Origin: Sipunculus nudus
Taxonomy: Eukaryota; Annelida; Sipuncula; Golfingiida; Sipunculidae
Reading direction: 5' to 3'
Length of the DNA stretch: 64,000 bases
Assembly: GCA_026874595.1 (NCBI GenBank)
Contig: CM049322.1
Location: 24,897,400-24,961,399 of the forward strand
Shown here: positions 12,050 through 25,989 of the stretch, piece by piece
Layout: every line of letters begins with the position of its first letter
How positions within the stretch are numbered: position 1 is the stretch's first letter
Notes under the pieces: model-generated
Told to the model about the DNA's origin: nothing
The model's input: only the letters and a program-made list of their open reading frames with translations
The model's database searches: none
Program-made: the position numbers and the translations under genes

Positions 12050-14080
12050 ATTTTGGGTTGCCATGCATTTTGATCAAAGTATTCATCATTTCCTGAAGAC
12101 AAGTGGCGCATCCTGTATTTTTTCTAATTTTGACGCATTTTTAGCTCAGTTGACTATAAGCCATCTGAGCTATAGTCGTGGTCCATTGTCCGTCGTCCTT
12201 TATGTCCGTAGATGTGGCACGTTTTGAAACTGTAAGACCTAGGAATCCAAAATTTGGCATAATGTAACATGTCCCCAAGATCTCCTACCAAGCTGAACAC
12301 TGGGTCTTTGCAACTTCCTTTGAGAAATTAGGGAAAAACCTCACTTTTTTATTAAAAACCTATTTTCACACTTCAGGACAGCCTAATATCAAAACCACTC
12401 ATCTGTTTTTCCTCACATTTACCATAAATATTCCTCTATATAGTTCCTATGTACATGCCAGAAATTAGGTGTGTATTGTATAATTCAAAAAAAAGTTATG
12501 GGCCCAAACATATTGCACTTTGTAAAAAATCGGGAAAAATATTTGGTCACTTAACACAACAAAATTTCAAAGCTAATGACTTTTTTCAGTAATATAACTT
12601 TAATTAATCAAAATTTAATTGTATACCCAAAAGTAGATCAAAATGTTTTAAATTTTTTTAAATATTAGCAAAAATATAAAATTTGTACCTTAAATTTTGC
12701 CCAAATTTGACCATGGCACGTTTTTTTCTCTTGAGTATATTTATTTTTCACAGCCAGGATACATGGGGATTTAATCTGTTGAATTCTGAAATTTGAAAGT
12801 AAAAGCTTAAAAATTATTCTAATTATTGAAGTTTTTCAGATGCTCTAATGTATTTACATTTTGTATATATCCAAGACCCCACTCTTGCTCACTACAGCGT
12901 TGCCTAGGTAACCTTATTAGTGATGCAGCACTGGCAGAACACCCCTGTTGTAATAAACATACACTTATTCTCATGGTCCCTACCCTAACACCCCCCCCCC
13001 CCCCCCCCCACTATCACCAATTATATTGCAATACATGGTTTGTTATTGTCAGCTGTATTTTTTTAATGTAAAGCTTTTTTTGATCCATTGTGCACAACTT
13101 TCTGGAAATATTAATTCCGGAAATAATCCAAGAGATGCCACGTTGTTCTGATGAAGTATTTTTAAGAAATTATTTCCTTTTAAATAATTAAACAAAATAT
13201 AATTTAACCCATCAGTAGGCATAATTTGATAATATATGAAACAAATCATGGATAAATAAAGGTGCAATTTAAAATTGTGAATTCTGGAGTGTTATTTTCA
13301 TATAATTATTGCTTTGCAAATTTAAAAAATACATTTTATAAAAATATATATATCTGTGTGCATAATGTGATGTTACCTGACTAAATTAAGTATAAATGTT
13401 GATGCAACTTCAAAAAAACTATGTTGATGCAGTTATAATTGTCACAATCAGCTGAGTGCCGTGACCCATGGGTCCCTTGTTTTTTCTCTATTTTTGAGAA
13501 CTTCAGATAAAGCAGTCCCTCTGTTAACAGGGCACAAATCGTAACCTTTAGACATAGAAATTTCTAACTGTACATCCAGGGAGATCCTAGGCCAATCTCC
13601 TTGGAACTTGATATTAGGTCATGGTGACCTGTATTTTGTGAACTACAGGCTGAAAACATGATTTTGAGCATCAAGTCAGTCAGATGGGGCACAAATTGTA
13701 TCTGCTAGGCCTAGAATCTTCTAATGTTACACCCATGGAGGAAACCTGAAATAAGTCATACTGACCTATATTCTTTTAGCTATGGGGCTTGATAGTGCCC
13801 CGCAGAATAATTTAAAATTTGATACAAAAGCTCCAGTCTCTGAATAACTAATGCTTTGGTTACCATGATATTTCCATGCATATTGATCATGGAGTGTTTC
13901 ATCAATTCCTGAAGACTTGTGGCGCGTACTGTATTTTTTCTAATTTTGACGCATTGTTTTCTCTATTTTTGAGACCTTCAGATGAAACAGTCTATCTGTT
14001 AACAGGGCACAAATCATAATCGTTAGACCTAGAAATGTCTAACTGTATACATCCAGTGAGGTCTGGTATAAATGATAAAG
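12050..14080 (-). repeat. Inverted, diverged copies of the 340-bp unit, split by a mobile element
   Basis: The reverse complement of the 1-2690 unit is recognisable: CATGCATTTTGATCA, then CCTGAAGAC...TGGCGC, then CTAATTTTGACGCATT, then CTCTATTTTTGAG, then GTTAACAGGGCACAAATC. The first such unit is interrupted at about 12139 and continues at about 13481. A second, uninterrupted unit at 13480-14040 shows the sequence expected before insertion. Confidence 0.75.
12139..13481 (+). mobile_element. HINE-like element, ~1.34 kb, inserted in the 340-bp unit
   Basis: The left terminus TTTAGCTCAGTTGACTATAA begins at about 12139 and the right terminus (CAGCTGAGTGCCGTGACC...CCCTTGTT) ends near 13481. It contains one ~500-bp family module (12240-12760) and the C homopolymer (12991-13009). 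Flanking host sequence reads GACGCATT on the left and TTTCTCTATTTTTGAG on the right. The uninterrupted neighbour near 13951 has the same segments joined, so the insertion site was a T run with no clear target duplication. Confidence 0.75.
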
Positions 14081-15098
14081 TTAAAACCTGGTATAATGCA
14101 AAGACCGTAAAGGTGGCTGTTATAAATATTGATGGCTCATTCATGCCAGCCATTAAGCTCTATATATTATTATTAATAATATCATGATATCATGGTATAT
14201 CGTGATAAAATTTTAATAATTATCATGATATCAAAAACCCATATCATCCCAACACCATTTAGCACCCTTGAAAATCTGCTTGCCCTAGAATGTTCCAATG
14301 TAATATACAGGAAAGTTCTTGGTAATCTCCATGGAAACCTGAATTAGGTCATGGTGACCTATATTTTGCATGCTACTGACCAAAACATCATGGGTAATCT
14401 CCATGGAAACCTGAAATCAGGTCAAGGTGACCTATATATGTATTATTACTGGCCACCAAAAACATTTGATTCAACCAAACAGTCAGACAGGGTACCAAAC
14501 TTTGGTGTTTGACCTGAATCTTCTGTCTTTACATGCAGGGATGTCCTTCAAAATGAGCATGGTTATTTTTACCTCAGCTGACTGCATGAAAAAGGCTAGA
14601 TTCAATGAGAATGGCTGGACATATTATCATGGATGGCTGCCATAATGCATTATGAGGAAATGGCTCCTATCAAAATTTAAATATTAAAGCCATGAATAAC
14701 ACATATAAAAAAATTGCTGCTTTAATTTAGACTGTCCCATTCTCAGATATGGGCCTAAGCCCCAGAACAATAAGGAAAGAGCAAATTTTGACTTGTAAAT
14801 AATTTTTTTTAATGAATAATCATATTTTTGATAATTTAGCATAATTGTATTCCTTGCCCATAAAAATGTTAGTTAAGACACTAAGATTGTTTTCCCTACT
14901 TACCTAGAAGCCATGATATATATGTGTTACTATATATGCGTTTCTACATGGCAGCCTACTAGGAATCCAAGATGCCCCTATAAGGTCAAGCAAATGTATT
15001 CCAAATATCATTTTGTTATCATATTTCACATACCCATTGAAAAAAAATATAAATATTGATTTTACATAAAATGAACCCAATTCCTGGAGGATAAACAT
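14081..15098. other. Repeat-derived, no gene seen
   Basis: Fragments related to the 340-bp family recur here (ATCTCCATGGAAACCTGAA near 14330 and 14398, each followed by AGGTCA-GGTGACCTAT). The rest is AT-rich. No coding signal. Confidence 0.45.
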
Positions 15099-15628
15099 TT
15101 TTAGCTCAGCTGACTATAAGTCATCTGAGCTATAGTCGTGGTCCATTGTCCGTCGTCTGTACGTCTGGATGTCCGTCCATAAGACTGGCACGTTTCGACA
15201 CCGTTGGACCTATGAATCTGAAATTCAGCATACAGTGAGATGTCCCCAAAATCTCCTACCATGCCGAAAATTGGGTCAATAGGACTAAGTTCCTTCGAAA
15301 TATTAAGGAAAAACCTCAATTTTTTATTAGAAATCTATTTTTACACTTCAGGACTACCTAATATCAAAACCACTCATCTGGTTTTCTTCATATTTACCAT
15401 AAATATTCCTCTATATAGATCCTATGCACATGCCAGAAATTAAGTCAGTATTGTTTAATTTAAAAAAGTTATGGGCCCAAACATAATGGACTTTGTAAAA
15501 AAATCAGGAAAGACTTTTTGTTACTTAAGACCAAAAGTGTTAAAGGTAGGGACTTTTTTTCAGTAATACAACTTAAATTAATCAAAATTTAATTGTATAC
15601 CAAAAATTAGATCAAAATCTGTTAAAGT

Positions 15629-18255
15629 TTTTAGCTCAGCTGACTATAAGTCATCTGAGCTATAGTCGTGGTCCATTGTCCGTCGTCCGTCCGTCTGTCC
15701 GTCCGTCCGTCCGTCCGTCCGTAGATGTGGCACGTTTTGAAACCGTAAGACCTAGGAATCCAAAATTCGGCATAATGTTAGATGTCCCCAAGATCTCCTA
15801 CCAAGCCGAAAACTGGGTCTTTTCGACTTCGTTCCTTTGAGAAATTAAGGAAAAACCTCAATTTTTTATTAAAAACCTATTTTCACACTTCAGGACTGCC
15901 TAATATCAAAACCACTCATCTGTTTTTCCTCATATTTACCATAAATATTTCTCTATATAGTTCCTATGTACATTCAAGAAAATATGTCTGTATTATATAA
16001 TTTAAAAAAGTTATGGACCCAAACATAATGCATTTTGTAAAAAATCAAGAAAGATATTTGATCACTTAACACAAAACATGTTAAAGCTATGGACCTTTTT
16101 TCCAGTAATATAACTTTAATTAATCAAAATTAAATTGTATACCCAAAATTAGATGAAAATCTTTTAAATTTTTTAAAATATTAATAAAAATAAAAAATTG
16201 GTACCTTAAATTTTGCCCAACTTTGACCATGGCACGTTTTTTTCCTGTAAGTACTGTGGATTTAATTTTCACAGCATGTTTTTTTTACCTTTTCAACTGT
16301 TAACACCAAAAATTTGAAACCAGTTGATCAAAAACTGTAGATTTTATTCAAGTTTTCAAGCACCATGTAACATATTGAATACATCAAGCTAGTGTTATGC
16401 AGTTTGCAAGAGCTCAGCTCCCCAGCTTCAGCTCTTAGTTCCTTAAATTCGGCATACAGCTAGATGTCTCCAAAATCCCCTACCATGCCAAGAATTTGGT
16501 CACTAGGACTTAATACCTTCAAGATATTAATGAAAAACCTCATTTTTCCATTAAAAACCCATTGTTACACTTCAAGACTGCCTAATATCAAAACCACTGA
16601 TCTGACTGTAATCATAAATAATATACATATTTTTCATTCTCTATGCACATGCCAGAATGATGTCAGTATTGCTTAGTTGTTTTAAGTTATGGGTCCAAAC
16701 ATGATGCGCTTTGTAAAAAATCAAGAAATATATTTACTCCCTTAACAAGGGGATTGCTGAAGCTAGAGATTTTTTGTCAGGGATGTAACATTATTTAATC
16801 AAGATTCAATTGAATACCCAAAATTAGTTATGAATTTTTCAAATTTTATAAGTTATTAGTATAAATGTAAAATTAGTAACTTAAATTTTGCTGAACTTTG
16901 ACCATGGCACGTTTGTTTCCTGTGAGCACTGTTGATATAATTTTCATATCATGCACACATAAGGATTTCAGCTTTTAAATTTAGAAAGCTGAAAGAAATT
17001 GGCCAAAAATTGTAGCTTTTATTAATGTTTTTATGAGACCCTGTCAGACTTTGGCTCTCTCAAGCCCCTCTTGAGTCACCTGTATGTTGACCTTGTTGAA
17101 CTTTCAGCAAATTATGCATGCTTGAGGCGAGGCATACAGGGAATCCAGGCAGCTTATGGCCAGCCACAGTTGATCCAGGTGTCCAACCCAACTCATCTAG
17201 TAGTTTTAACCAACTACATACAATAAACAATAAATTGATAAATTTGTATTGGTTTTTAATAAAAAATTAAAGAAAAATAGAAAAGGAATTTGTTAGTTTA
17301 TAATAACAGGAAATTAACTTGCAGTTACTGATGATATAAGAATCTTGTATCGATGGATAGAATGTCACATATTCCAAATAACACCATGCAGTCACCTATG
17401 GTATTTTTCAGTTCAAATTTTAATGATAAAGAAGTAAATCATATCATTCATTACTAATCATTAGGGATCATATGATGGAAATTAATGATAGACAAAGATG
17501 CAGTTGATATTATTAATCTAGATTCCTACTGTGTCTAGTGTGTACATTGATGTGAAATTAGTCCAAAATGAATTTATTACAGTTATTTTTTAATATAAAT
17601 AAAAGCCATAAAACCAGGTACTTATGATCATTATTTAAATGTGTGAATTTTCTATATTCTGGATTCTCAACATCATTGTTTGGTGAAAACTGAATAAATA
17701 CCAGACATGGTGCGAATACTTTGTAATTGTATTTAAATACGAATATGATTATGTACTCCATTATAAAATTTCTTGCATAAAGAATGGGAATTCAGGTAAA
17801 AATGAAAGTATATGAATACCAGTGCAAATACTTTCAAAATGTATTCATGAATGCATTCATGAATATATTCTTTAATATTATTTTAATAATCATTTCAGTT
17901 ATATTTCATTTTAAAAAAATATATGATTCTCTTATTATTTTTAATAAAAATTATATTTGGGACAAAATTTTTTTTAATTAATAGTTAAACCCTTATATTA
18001 TATATTCTGCTTATAAGTTATATTGCCAAGTCAAAATCTGTGTGACAATAGTACTCCATTTGTTAATAAAATAAATGAAATCAATCCTCTTCCCTGTCTC
18101 CAAAGGTACTATCAAAATCATACATAAGCTAAACAACAACAACTCATATTACAGCTTATATTTATTACCACACAAAACCAGCATGTGCCTCATTTCTAAA
18201 TAATATTTTTTATCATATATAACAGCTGAGCATCGTGACCCATAGGTCCCTTGTT
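15629..18255 (+). mobile_element. Nested full-length HINE-like element, ~2.6 kb
   Basis: Complete copy with left hairpin (15631 onward), an expanded (GTCC)n tract (about 15686-15721), two ~500-bp internal modules (from about 15775 and 16450) and a right terminus ending CCCTTGTT near 18255. It matches the opposite-orientation copy at 6031-8637 throughout, including the segment near 17100-17220. It sits in a T run of the outer copy. No protein-coding capacity is apparent. Confidence 0.75.
15686..15721 (+). repeat. (GTCC)n microsatellite inside the element's 5' region
   Basis: A GTCC/GTCT tetranucleotide run next to the left terminus. Other copies have different lengths (21249-21271, 21760-21800, 29145-29185, 29303-29348), so it behaves as a variable internal microsatellite of the family. 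Confidence 0.95.
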
Positions 18256-21199
18256 TAAATATTGGCAAAAATATAAAATTGGTACCATAAATTTTGCCCA
18301 ACTTTGGCCACGGCACGTTTTTTTCCTGTAAGTACTGTGGATTTAATTTTCACAGCATGTACACATTAGGATTTAATCTGTTAAAATCTGAAATTTGAAA
18401 ATAAAAGCTGCAAAATTAGGCTAGTTATTGAATTTTTTTAGAGGCTCTTGTTGTATTCCCTTACATTGTCAAGCAGTCCACTTTGATGACTGTAGGTCAT
18501 TCAGTGCACATCTCTATGCTCCCCAGGCTGTTGGCATAATTTTAGATGTCCCCAAAATCTCCTACCAAACCGAAAATTAGATCATTAGGACTTTGTTCCT
18601 TCGAGATATTAAGGAAAAACGTCCGTTTTCCATAAAAAAAAGCCATTGTTACACTTCAAGGCTGCCTAATATCAAAACCACTGATCTGTTTTTGAACATA
18701 TTTAGTATTCACATTCTTTCATACATTTTCTATGAACATACCAAAAATTAGGTCAGTATTGGGTATTATTTTGAAGTTATGGGCCAAAATATAATGCAGT
18801 TTTTAAAAAAATCAGGAAATTTATTTACTAACCTAACATGAGAATTGCTGAACCTAGAGACTTTTTTTCAGGAATATAACTTTATTTAATCAAGATTCAA
18901 TTGTTTACCCAAAATTAGATATGAATTTTGCAATTTTTTTAAGTTATTTGCATAAATAAAAAATCAATACCTTAAATTTTGTCCAACTTTGGCACTGTTG
19001 ATTTAATTTTCACAGCATATAAACATAAGGATTTAATCTTTTAAAATCTGAAATTTCAAAGAAATTGATTGGAAAGAATAGCTTTTATCCACGTTTTCAT
19101 ACACCATGTCAAGTGTTGTTTACATCTAGCCCACCTAGTAGTACAGCCTTCACTTGCATTATGTAACACACCCCAGGCAGCTTGCCTCAGCTAAGCTTGG
19201 CCACTACCAGCAGGCTTCCCCTCTGCCCTGCACTCCCCCCCCCCCCCCCCCCGATGGTGCATAAACTAGATGAATGTTATTATTTTCTGTATTTGATTCA
19301 TTCTTATTCTAGGCTATGCTACTTTTTAGATTTTGTATTGTACCACCAGGGTTACAATGATTAAAGTGTACATTAAATTGTGTCCACAAAGTGGTGTAAT
19401 GCTGTGAAAGTGTGGATGTTTATCAGATAAGTAATTCCTTACTTCAGAAGAGTATAAACTTCACCAGGTGTGAAATTGACTATTAATTCCAGTAATAAAT
19501 TAAAACTGGGAAAGTAATTAGCACAATGATATTGTTTGTCCCTCATTCAACCAACAGTGTGTATACTTTATTTGAAAAGATTTTTTATTTTATCAAATTT
19601 ACTGAATCTTTTATTTTATTTTGGTGAATAAAATTAAGCATGTACTGAAAACTCCAGTGTGCAAAACTTTTTAATAGTGATTCAAGGAATATTCTTGTAG
19701 ATGCCATGTTGTGGCATTATTTTCTTTTAAAATCAGTTAAAACTTTTATGATTTAAAAATAATAAAATATATGTGTATGCATAATATGACCCAATGTTTT
19801 TACTCTGTATATATAATGATTGCAACTTTTGCAACAATTCTAATATTTTAACTTATATTTTCAGGTTTTTTAATACAAAATTTATAAACCTGTAAATAAA
19901 ATATGATTCAGATAAAAACTTCTTAATGTTGTGGCATTATTTTCTTTTAAATTCAGTTTAAACATTTATGATTTAAAAATAATAAAATATATGTGTATGC
20001 ATAATATGACCCAATATGAGCTACACTCTGGATATATGATGATTGCATTTTTTGCAACAATTCTAATATTTAAACTTATAGTTTCAGTTTTTTACTCTGT
20101 ATATATCATGATTGCAACTTTTGCAACAATTCTAATATTTTAACTTATATTTTCAGTTTTTTATAAAAAATTTATAAAACCTGTAAATAAAAAAAATGAT
20201 TCAGATAAAAACTTCTTAATGGAAAAAGTGGAAATGCTTAAAACAAATAGGCTTATATATAAACTTAAATGCATTATTCCCTTGAAAGTGAAATAAAGGT
20301 ATTAGTCCATTCTGTCCACTTGCCTGTCCATCTGTAAATTTTCATATGCATCACAGTATCTCAAAACTTTACTGTTTTTCTTCATGACAGTCTTGTCAGA
20401 GTATTAGTTTGCAATCATATATTTAGAAATTTACTATAACCAAGTAGGAGGGCCCCTTTCCTCTTAGCTTTTCATATTCTTATATAAATGCAAAACATTA
20501 CAATAGAATATTTCTACATCCACCTTCTTGCTGCCCTCACTTTTCCCTTCTCCGACCCCATCCCAAAGTCAGCCTCAGTAAGCAAGAACAAGATGAATCC
20601 GATATATTCATACTTTAATATTTTGTATAACTATTCATCTATAGGTACCTATGTACATGCCAGAAATTATGTCAATATTGTGTAATATGTAGACATAGTG
20701 GGCATCACAATAATGTACCTTGTCAAGACTAAAGAGATATTGTGTCATACAGTCGCAAATTCATAAATCACTTCATCAGCATAGTTAACCATAACTTCAT
20801 ATCTGTCAAATTGAAAGCTTGCAGACTACCATACACTTTAGATCCTTCAACAAATAGCCTTATCATCATTCTACTACTGCTTATTACTGCTGTCATTGCA
20901 TTCATATTTGCTCACATATATCACGATTTTCAGCCCCTCCTAAATAAATAAAAATAAACCACTATATTTTACTCTATTTATCCATCAGTCAGGTAATTTC
21001 ATTTATCATTTACTAACATATTACATTACATCCCTTTATAATACCCCCACATGTCCATGATATTCATAAGCTTTCTCAACTCGATATAGTATCACAGTGG
21101 AGAAACATTTATAGTCCAATCATGATCAGCTGAGCGCCGTGACCCATGGGTCCCTTGTTCTATTTATTTTTCTACAAAGAACATGAGGTTATGTGATTT

Positions 21200-24100
21200 G
21201 TTAGCTCAGCTGACTGTAAGTCATCTGAGCTATAGTCAAGGTCCATTGTCTGTTGTCCGTCTGTCCGTCCGTTAGACTGGCACATTTTGAAACCGTTAAA
21301 CAAACGAATCCAAAATTTGGCATACCATTAGATGTTCCAAAAATTTCCTACAATACCGAAAATTGGGTCAATATGACTTTGTTCCTTGGAGATATAAAAG
21401 AAAAACCTCAAATTTCCATTAAAAACCTATTAGTCTCTTAGTTGATGTAAAAGATTCTTTATTTTAACTATAAAGGAGAGGGTATGCCGAGCCTCTGTTT
21501 AGGGCTTGGCCCCCAGTTTGTAACTGACTCTCAACACCTCACTTCACAGTGCAATTAGACTGAATAGAGTTGCCATGTAATCAAGGCTAAGCAATTTCAG
21601 TCATTATGTAAATACCTGGCAACTCAGCTCTGACATTTGAATACACAAAGTCCCAATTAACTTAAACACCTGCAACTTACATAATATATAATAATGATGA
21701 AATACAGAGAGTGAGAATTGTAGTAATAGACTGGCCTTAGTACATTACAAATTGTACGTCGTCTGTCCGTCCGTCTGTCTTGCCGTCCGTCTGTCCGTCC
21801 GTAGATGTGGCACGTTTTGAAACCGTAAGACCTAGGAATCCAAAATTCAGCATAATGTTTAGGTGTCCCCAAGATCTCCTACCTAGCCGAAAACTGGGTC
21901 GTTGCGACTTTGTTCCTTTGAGAAATTAACCTCAATTTTTTATTAAAAACCTATTTTTACACTTCAGGACTGCCTAATATCAAAACCACTCATCTGTTTT
22001 TCCTCATATTTACCATAAATAATTCCCTATATATTTCCTATATACATGCCAGAAATTAGGTCTGGATTTTATAATTTAAAGAAGTAATGGGCCCAAACAT
22101 AATGCATTTTGTAAATAATCAGGAAAGAAATTTGATCACTTAACACAAAACTTGTTAAAGGTAAGCACTTTTTTTCCAGTAATATTACTTTTATTAATAA
22201 AAATTAAATTGTATACCCAAAATTAGATCAAAATCTGTTAAATTTTTTAAAATATTTGCAAAAATAAAAAATTGGTACCTTAAATTTTGCCCAACTTTGA
22301 CCATGGCACATCTTTTTCCTGTAACTGCTGTGGATTTAATTTTCGAAGCATGTTCTTGTTAGCATTTCAACTGTTATCACCAAAAATTTGAAACCGGTTG
22401 ATCAAAAACTATAGATTTTATTCAAGTTTTCAAGCACCATGTCACATATTGTTTACATCAAGCTAGTGTTATGCAGTTTGCTAGAGCTCAGCTCCTGAGC
22501 TTCAGCTCTAAGTTCCTTAAATTTGGCATACAGTTAGATGTCTCCAAAATCCCCTATCATGCGAAGATGTGGTCACAAGGACTAAATTCCTTTGAGATAT
22601 TAATGAAAAACTTCATTTTTCCATTAAAAACCCATTGTTACACTTTAAGACTGCCTAATATCAAAACCACTGATCTGACTTTGATCATGTATAATATACA
22701 TATTTTTCTATACATTCGCTATGCACATGCCAGAAATGATGTCAGTATTGCGTATTTTTTTTAAAGTTATGGACCCAAACATAATGCACTTTTTAAAAAA
22801 TCAAGAAATATATTTACTCACATAAGATGAGAATTGCTGAAGCTGGAGACTTTTTTTCAGGAATATAACTTTATTTAATCAAGATACAATTGTTTACCCA
22901 AAATTAGATCTGAATTTTGCAAATTTTTCAAGTTATTAGCATAAATAAAAATCAATTCCTTAAATTTTGTCCAACTTTGGCAATGGCAAATTTTTTCCCT
23001 GTAAGCACTGTTGATTTAATTTTCACAGCATATATACATAAGGATTTAATCTTTGAAAAATCTGAAATTTCAGAGGAATTGATTGAAAAGAGTAGCTTTT
23101 ATTCAAGTTTTCATACACCATGTCAAGTGTTGTTTACATGTAGCCAACCTAGTAATACAGCCTTCACTTGCATTATGTAACCCACCCCAGGCAGCTTGCC
23201 TTCGCTCAGCTTGGCCATTACTAGCAGGCTTCCCCTCTGCCTTGCACACCCCCCCCCCTACAGATGGTGTATTAACTAGATGAATGTTATAATTTTCTGT
23301 ATTTCATTTTATTCTTGGCGCACATTTAATTGTGTCCACAAAGTGGTGTATTGCTATGAAAGTGTGGATGTTCATCAGATAAGTAATTCCTTACTTGAGA
23401 AGAGCAAAAACTTCACTAGGTGTGAAATTGACTATTAATTCCAGTAATAAATTATAGCTTAGATTGTAATTAGCATAATGATGTTGTTTGTCCCTCAGTC
23501 AACCAACAGTGTTTATACTTTATTTGAAAAGATGTTTTTATTTTACCAAATTTACTGAATATTTTATTTTATTTCGGTGAATAAGATTTAGCATGTACTG
23601 AAAACTCCAATGTGCAAAACTTTTTAATAGTGATTCGAGGAGTAATCTTGTAGATGCCATGTTGTTTCTTTTAAATAAAGTTTAAACGTTTGTGATTTAA
23701 AAATAATAAAAATATATGTGTATGCATAATATTACCCAATATGAGCTACACTCTGGATATATAATGATTGCAACTTAGAATTCTAATATTTCAACTTATA
23801 TTTTCAGTGTTTTTTAATACAAATTTTTAAAACTTGTAAATAAAAATATTAATCAGATAAAAACTATTTTAATGGAAAAAGTGGATATGTTTTAATAATA
23901 GGCTTATATATAAACTTAAATGCATTATTCCCTTGAAAGTGAAATAAAGGTATTAGTCCATTCTGTCCAGTGGCCTGTCCATCTGTACATTTTTCATATG
24001 CATCACAGTATCTCAAAACTTTTACTGTTTTTCTTCATGACAGTCTTGTCAGAGTATTAGTTTGCAATCATATATATATAGAACTTTACTATAACCAAGT

Positions 24101-24225
24101 AGGAGGGCCTCTTTCCTTTTAGCTTCTCATATGCTTATATAAATGAAAAACATTGAAATAGAATATTTTGCATTTGCAAAAATTTCAAACTTAAGCTGAG
24201 CGCCGTGACCCATGAGTCCCTTGTC
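21200..24225 (+). mobile_element. HINE-like element, ~3.0 kb, partly rearranged
   Basis: Left terminus TTAGCTCAGCTGACTGTAAG at 21201 and right terminus ending near 24225 (variant CATGAGTCCCTTGTC). The first module is broken at about 21440 by ~300 bp of unrelated sequence (21440-21750), followed by a second family start with its own GTCC/GTCT tract. Its later half (23330-24160) aligns with 19380-20480 of the outer element upstream. The C homopolymer is at 23249-23258. After 24225 another truncated copy resumes mid-module. Confidence 0.6.
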
Positions 24226-25928
24226 TTAATATTTACCATAAGTATTATCCTATATATTTCCTATATATGGCCAGAAATTAAGTCTATTAAGTGTAATTTT
24301 TTTAAGTAATGGGCCCAATCATAATGGACTTTGTAAAAAATCAGGAAAAATAGTAACTCACTTAAAATGAAAAATTTTGAAACTAGAGACTTTTTTCCCA
24401 AGTATATAACTTTCTTTAATTAAGATTTTGTATACCCAAAATTAGATCTGAATTTTGTAAAGTTTTTAAGTTTTAAGCGTAAAAATAAAACCAGTACCTT
24501 AAATTTTGCCCAACTTTGACCTTGGCACATTTTTTCCTGTGAGCACTGTTGATTTAATTTTCACAGCATGTAAACATAAGTATTTAATCTATTTAAATCT
24601 GAACTTTGAAAATAAAAGCTTGAAAATTGGGCTAGTTATTGAATTTTTTTTTAGGCTTTATTGTAGTCACTTGCTTTGTCATCATGCAGGTTGGCCACCC
24701 TGGTCACTGTAGTCAGCTATGCCAGGTTTCCTAATGTGTTAGTACTGTTACAGTCACTGGGGGAAATCCCCTGTTATTCTCACAGTTATTCTCATATTAC
24801 TGCTCTGTACTGTCACCCCCCCCCCCCCCCAGCAAACCCAACCCAGCAAGTGTTATGCAGTAAATGTTATTGTTTCAGTGTATCTCCTTAACTGTAATGC
24901 TGTTTCCACTCCAATATACAAAACTATCCTTGAAAAGGTAATTCAAGGTGTAATCCGGAAGATGCCATGTTATGTTAATGTAGCGTTTTTAAAGAAATCA
25001 ATTTTCTTTTAAATGATTTTAACAAATCAAATATAATTAAACCCATCAGTATGCATTCATTTATAAAATATGAAGCAAATTTCGGATAAATAAAGGCCCA
25101 ATTAAAAATTAAAAAATCTGAATCAGGTATTATTTTTTATATATTTATTGTTATGCAAATTTAAAAGATATATTTTTGCTGTAAAAATTAAATAAACGTT
25201 TGTATGCATAATGTGGTGTTATCTGATTGAGATTTATGATGATGCAATTAAGAATTATGAATAAACTTTTATATAGATATTTAGATTATATTGGAAATGT
25301 ATATAAATATAAACTTAAAATTTAAAAAAATGAGTTGATTATAAAAGTAGGATCCAATACAAACATTTGTTTAATATTTTCCTGGCTCAGCAGAATTGGA
25401 GATCAGGCTTTGGTTGCCCTGCATGTATATGTAGAAGTGTTGTTAATCCAACCATCCCCCCCCCCCCCCCCCAGCTGCCATTGATTCATTTGCATCTGTG
25501 CACTAGGACATTAGTTTTTAATTGAAAATGTGTAAAATTTATTGGAAAAAAAAATTATTGGATTAGAAAAAATTAAGATCTGATTGAAACATATTCTTTC
25601 CACAGGAGAAAGGAACATGTAGTGTTCAGCTCTGTCTGTCCATCATCTCTCCGTTATCCTTGAATATATATTATTTAGGCCAAAAAAAATAAAAGGTATG
25701 GTTCTCAGGCACCACCCGCATCAATTTTTAACCCCCACATCAAAAATTTTATTTTGATTTGCAAAAGTAACTTACCAATTTTGTGCTGCAACTGCTCGGA
25801 CATTTCTTTCAAGGAGATAAAATCATACAATTTCTTTTTTTATGTAGTCCTTCCGACTGTGGACTGCGGATATTAGTTATATTTCAACAGTATACATTTT
25901 ATGAAAAAGAGAAAAAACATATTGTTAA

Positions 25929-25989
<61 letters not shown>

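Larger units (their letters stand above)
15099..21159 (+). mobile_element. Outer HINE-like element interrupted by a nested copy
   Basis: The left hairpin terminus is at about 15099-15145 and the right terminus (CAGCTGAGCGCCGTGACCC...CCCTTGTT) ends near 21159. The outer sequence stops in GATCAAAATCTGTTAAAGTT (about 15610-15629) and resumes at 18256 with AAATATTGGCAAAAATA, which are contiguous in the uninterrupted copy near 22225-22265. Without the inner copy it would be about 3.4 kb. It holds the C homopolymer (19235-19252). A segment around 20510-21120 is absent from the related copy at 21200-24225 and may be a further insertion or lineage-specific sequence. Confidence 0.65.

Noticed and set aside
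15240-16676. Family of similar ~70-codon frames (also near 7612, 8246, 22471 and 29411)
   Set aside because: They are copies of the same HINE-like module; frames are broken or start differently between copies, so coding function is not supported.
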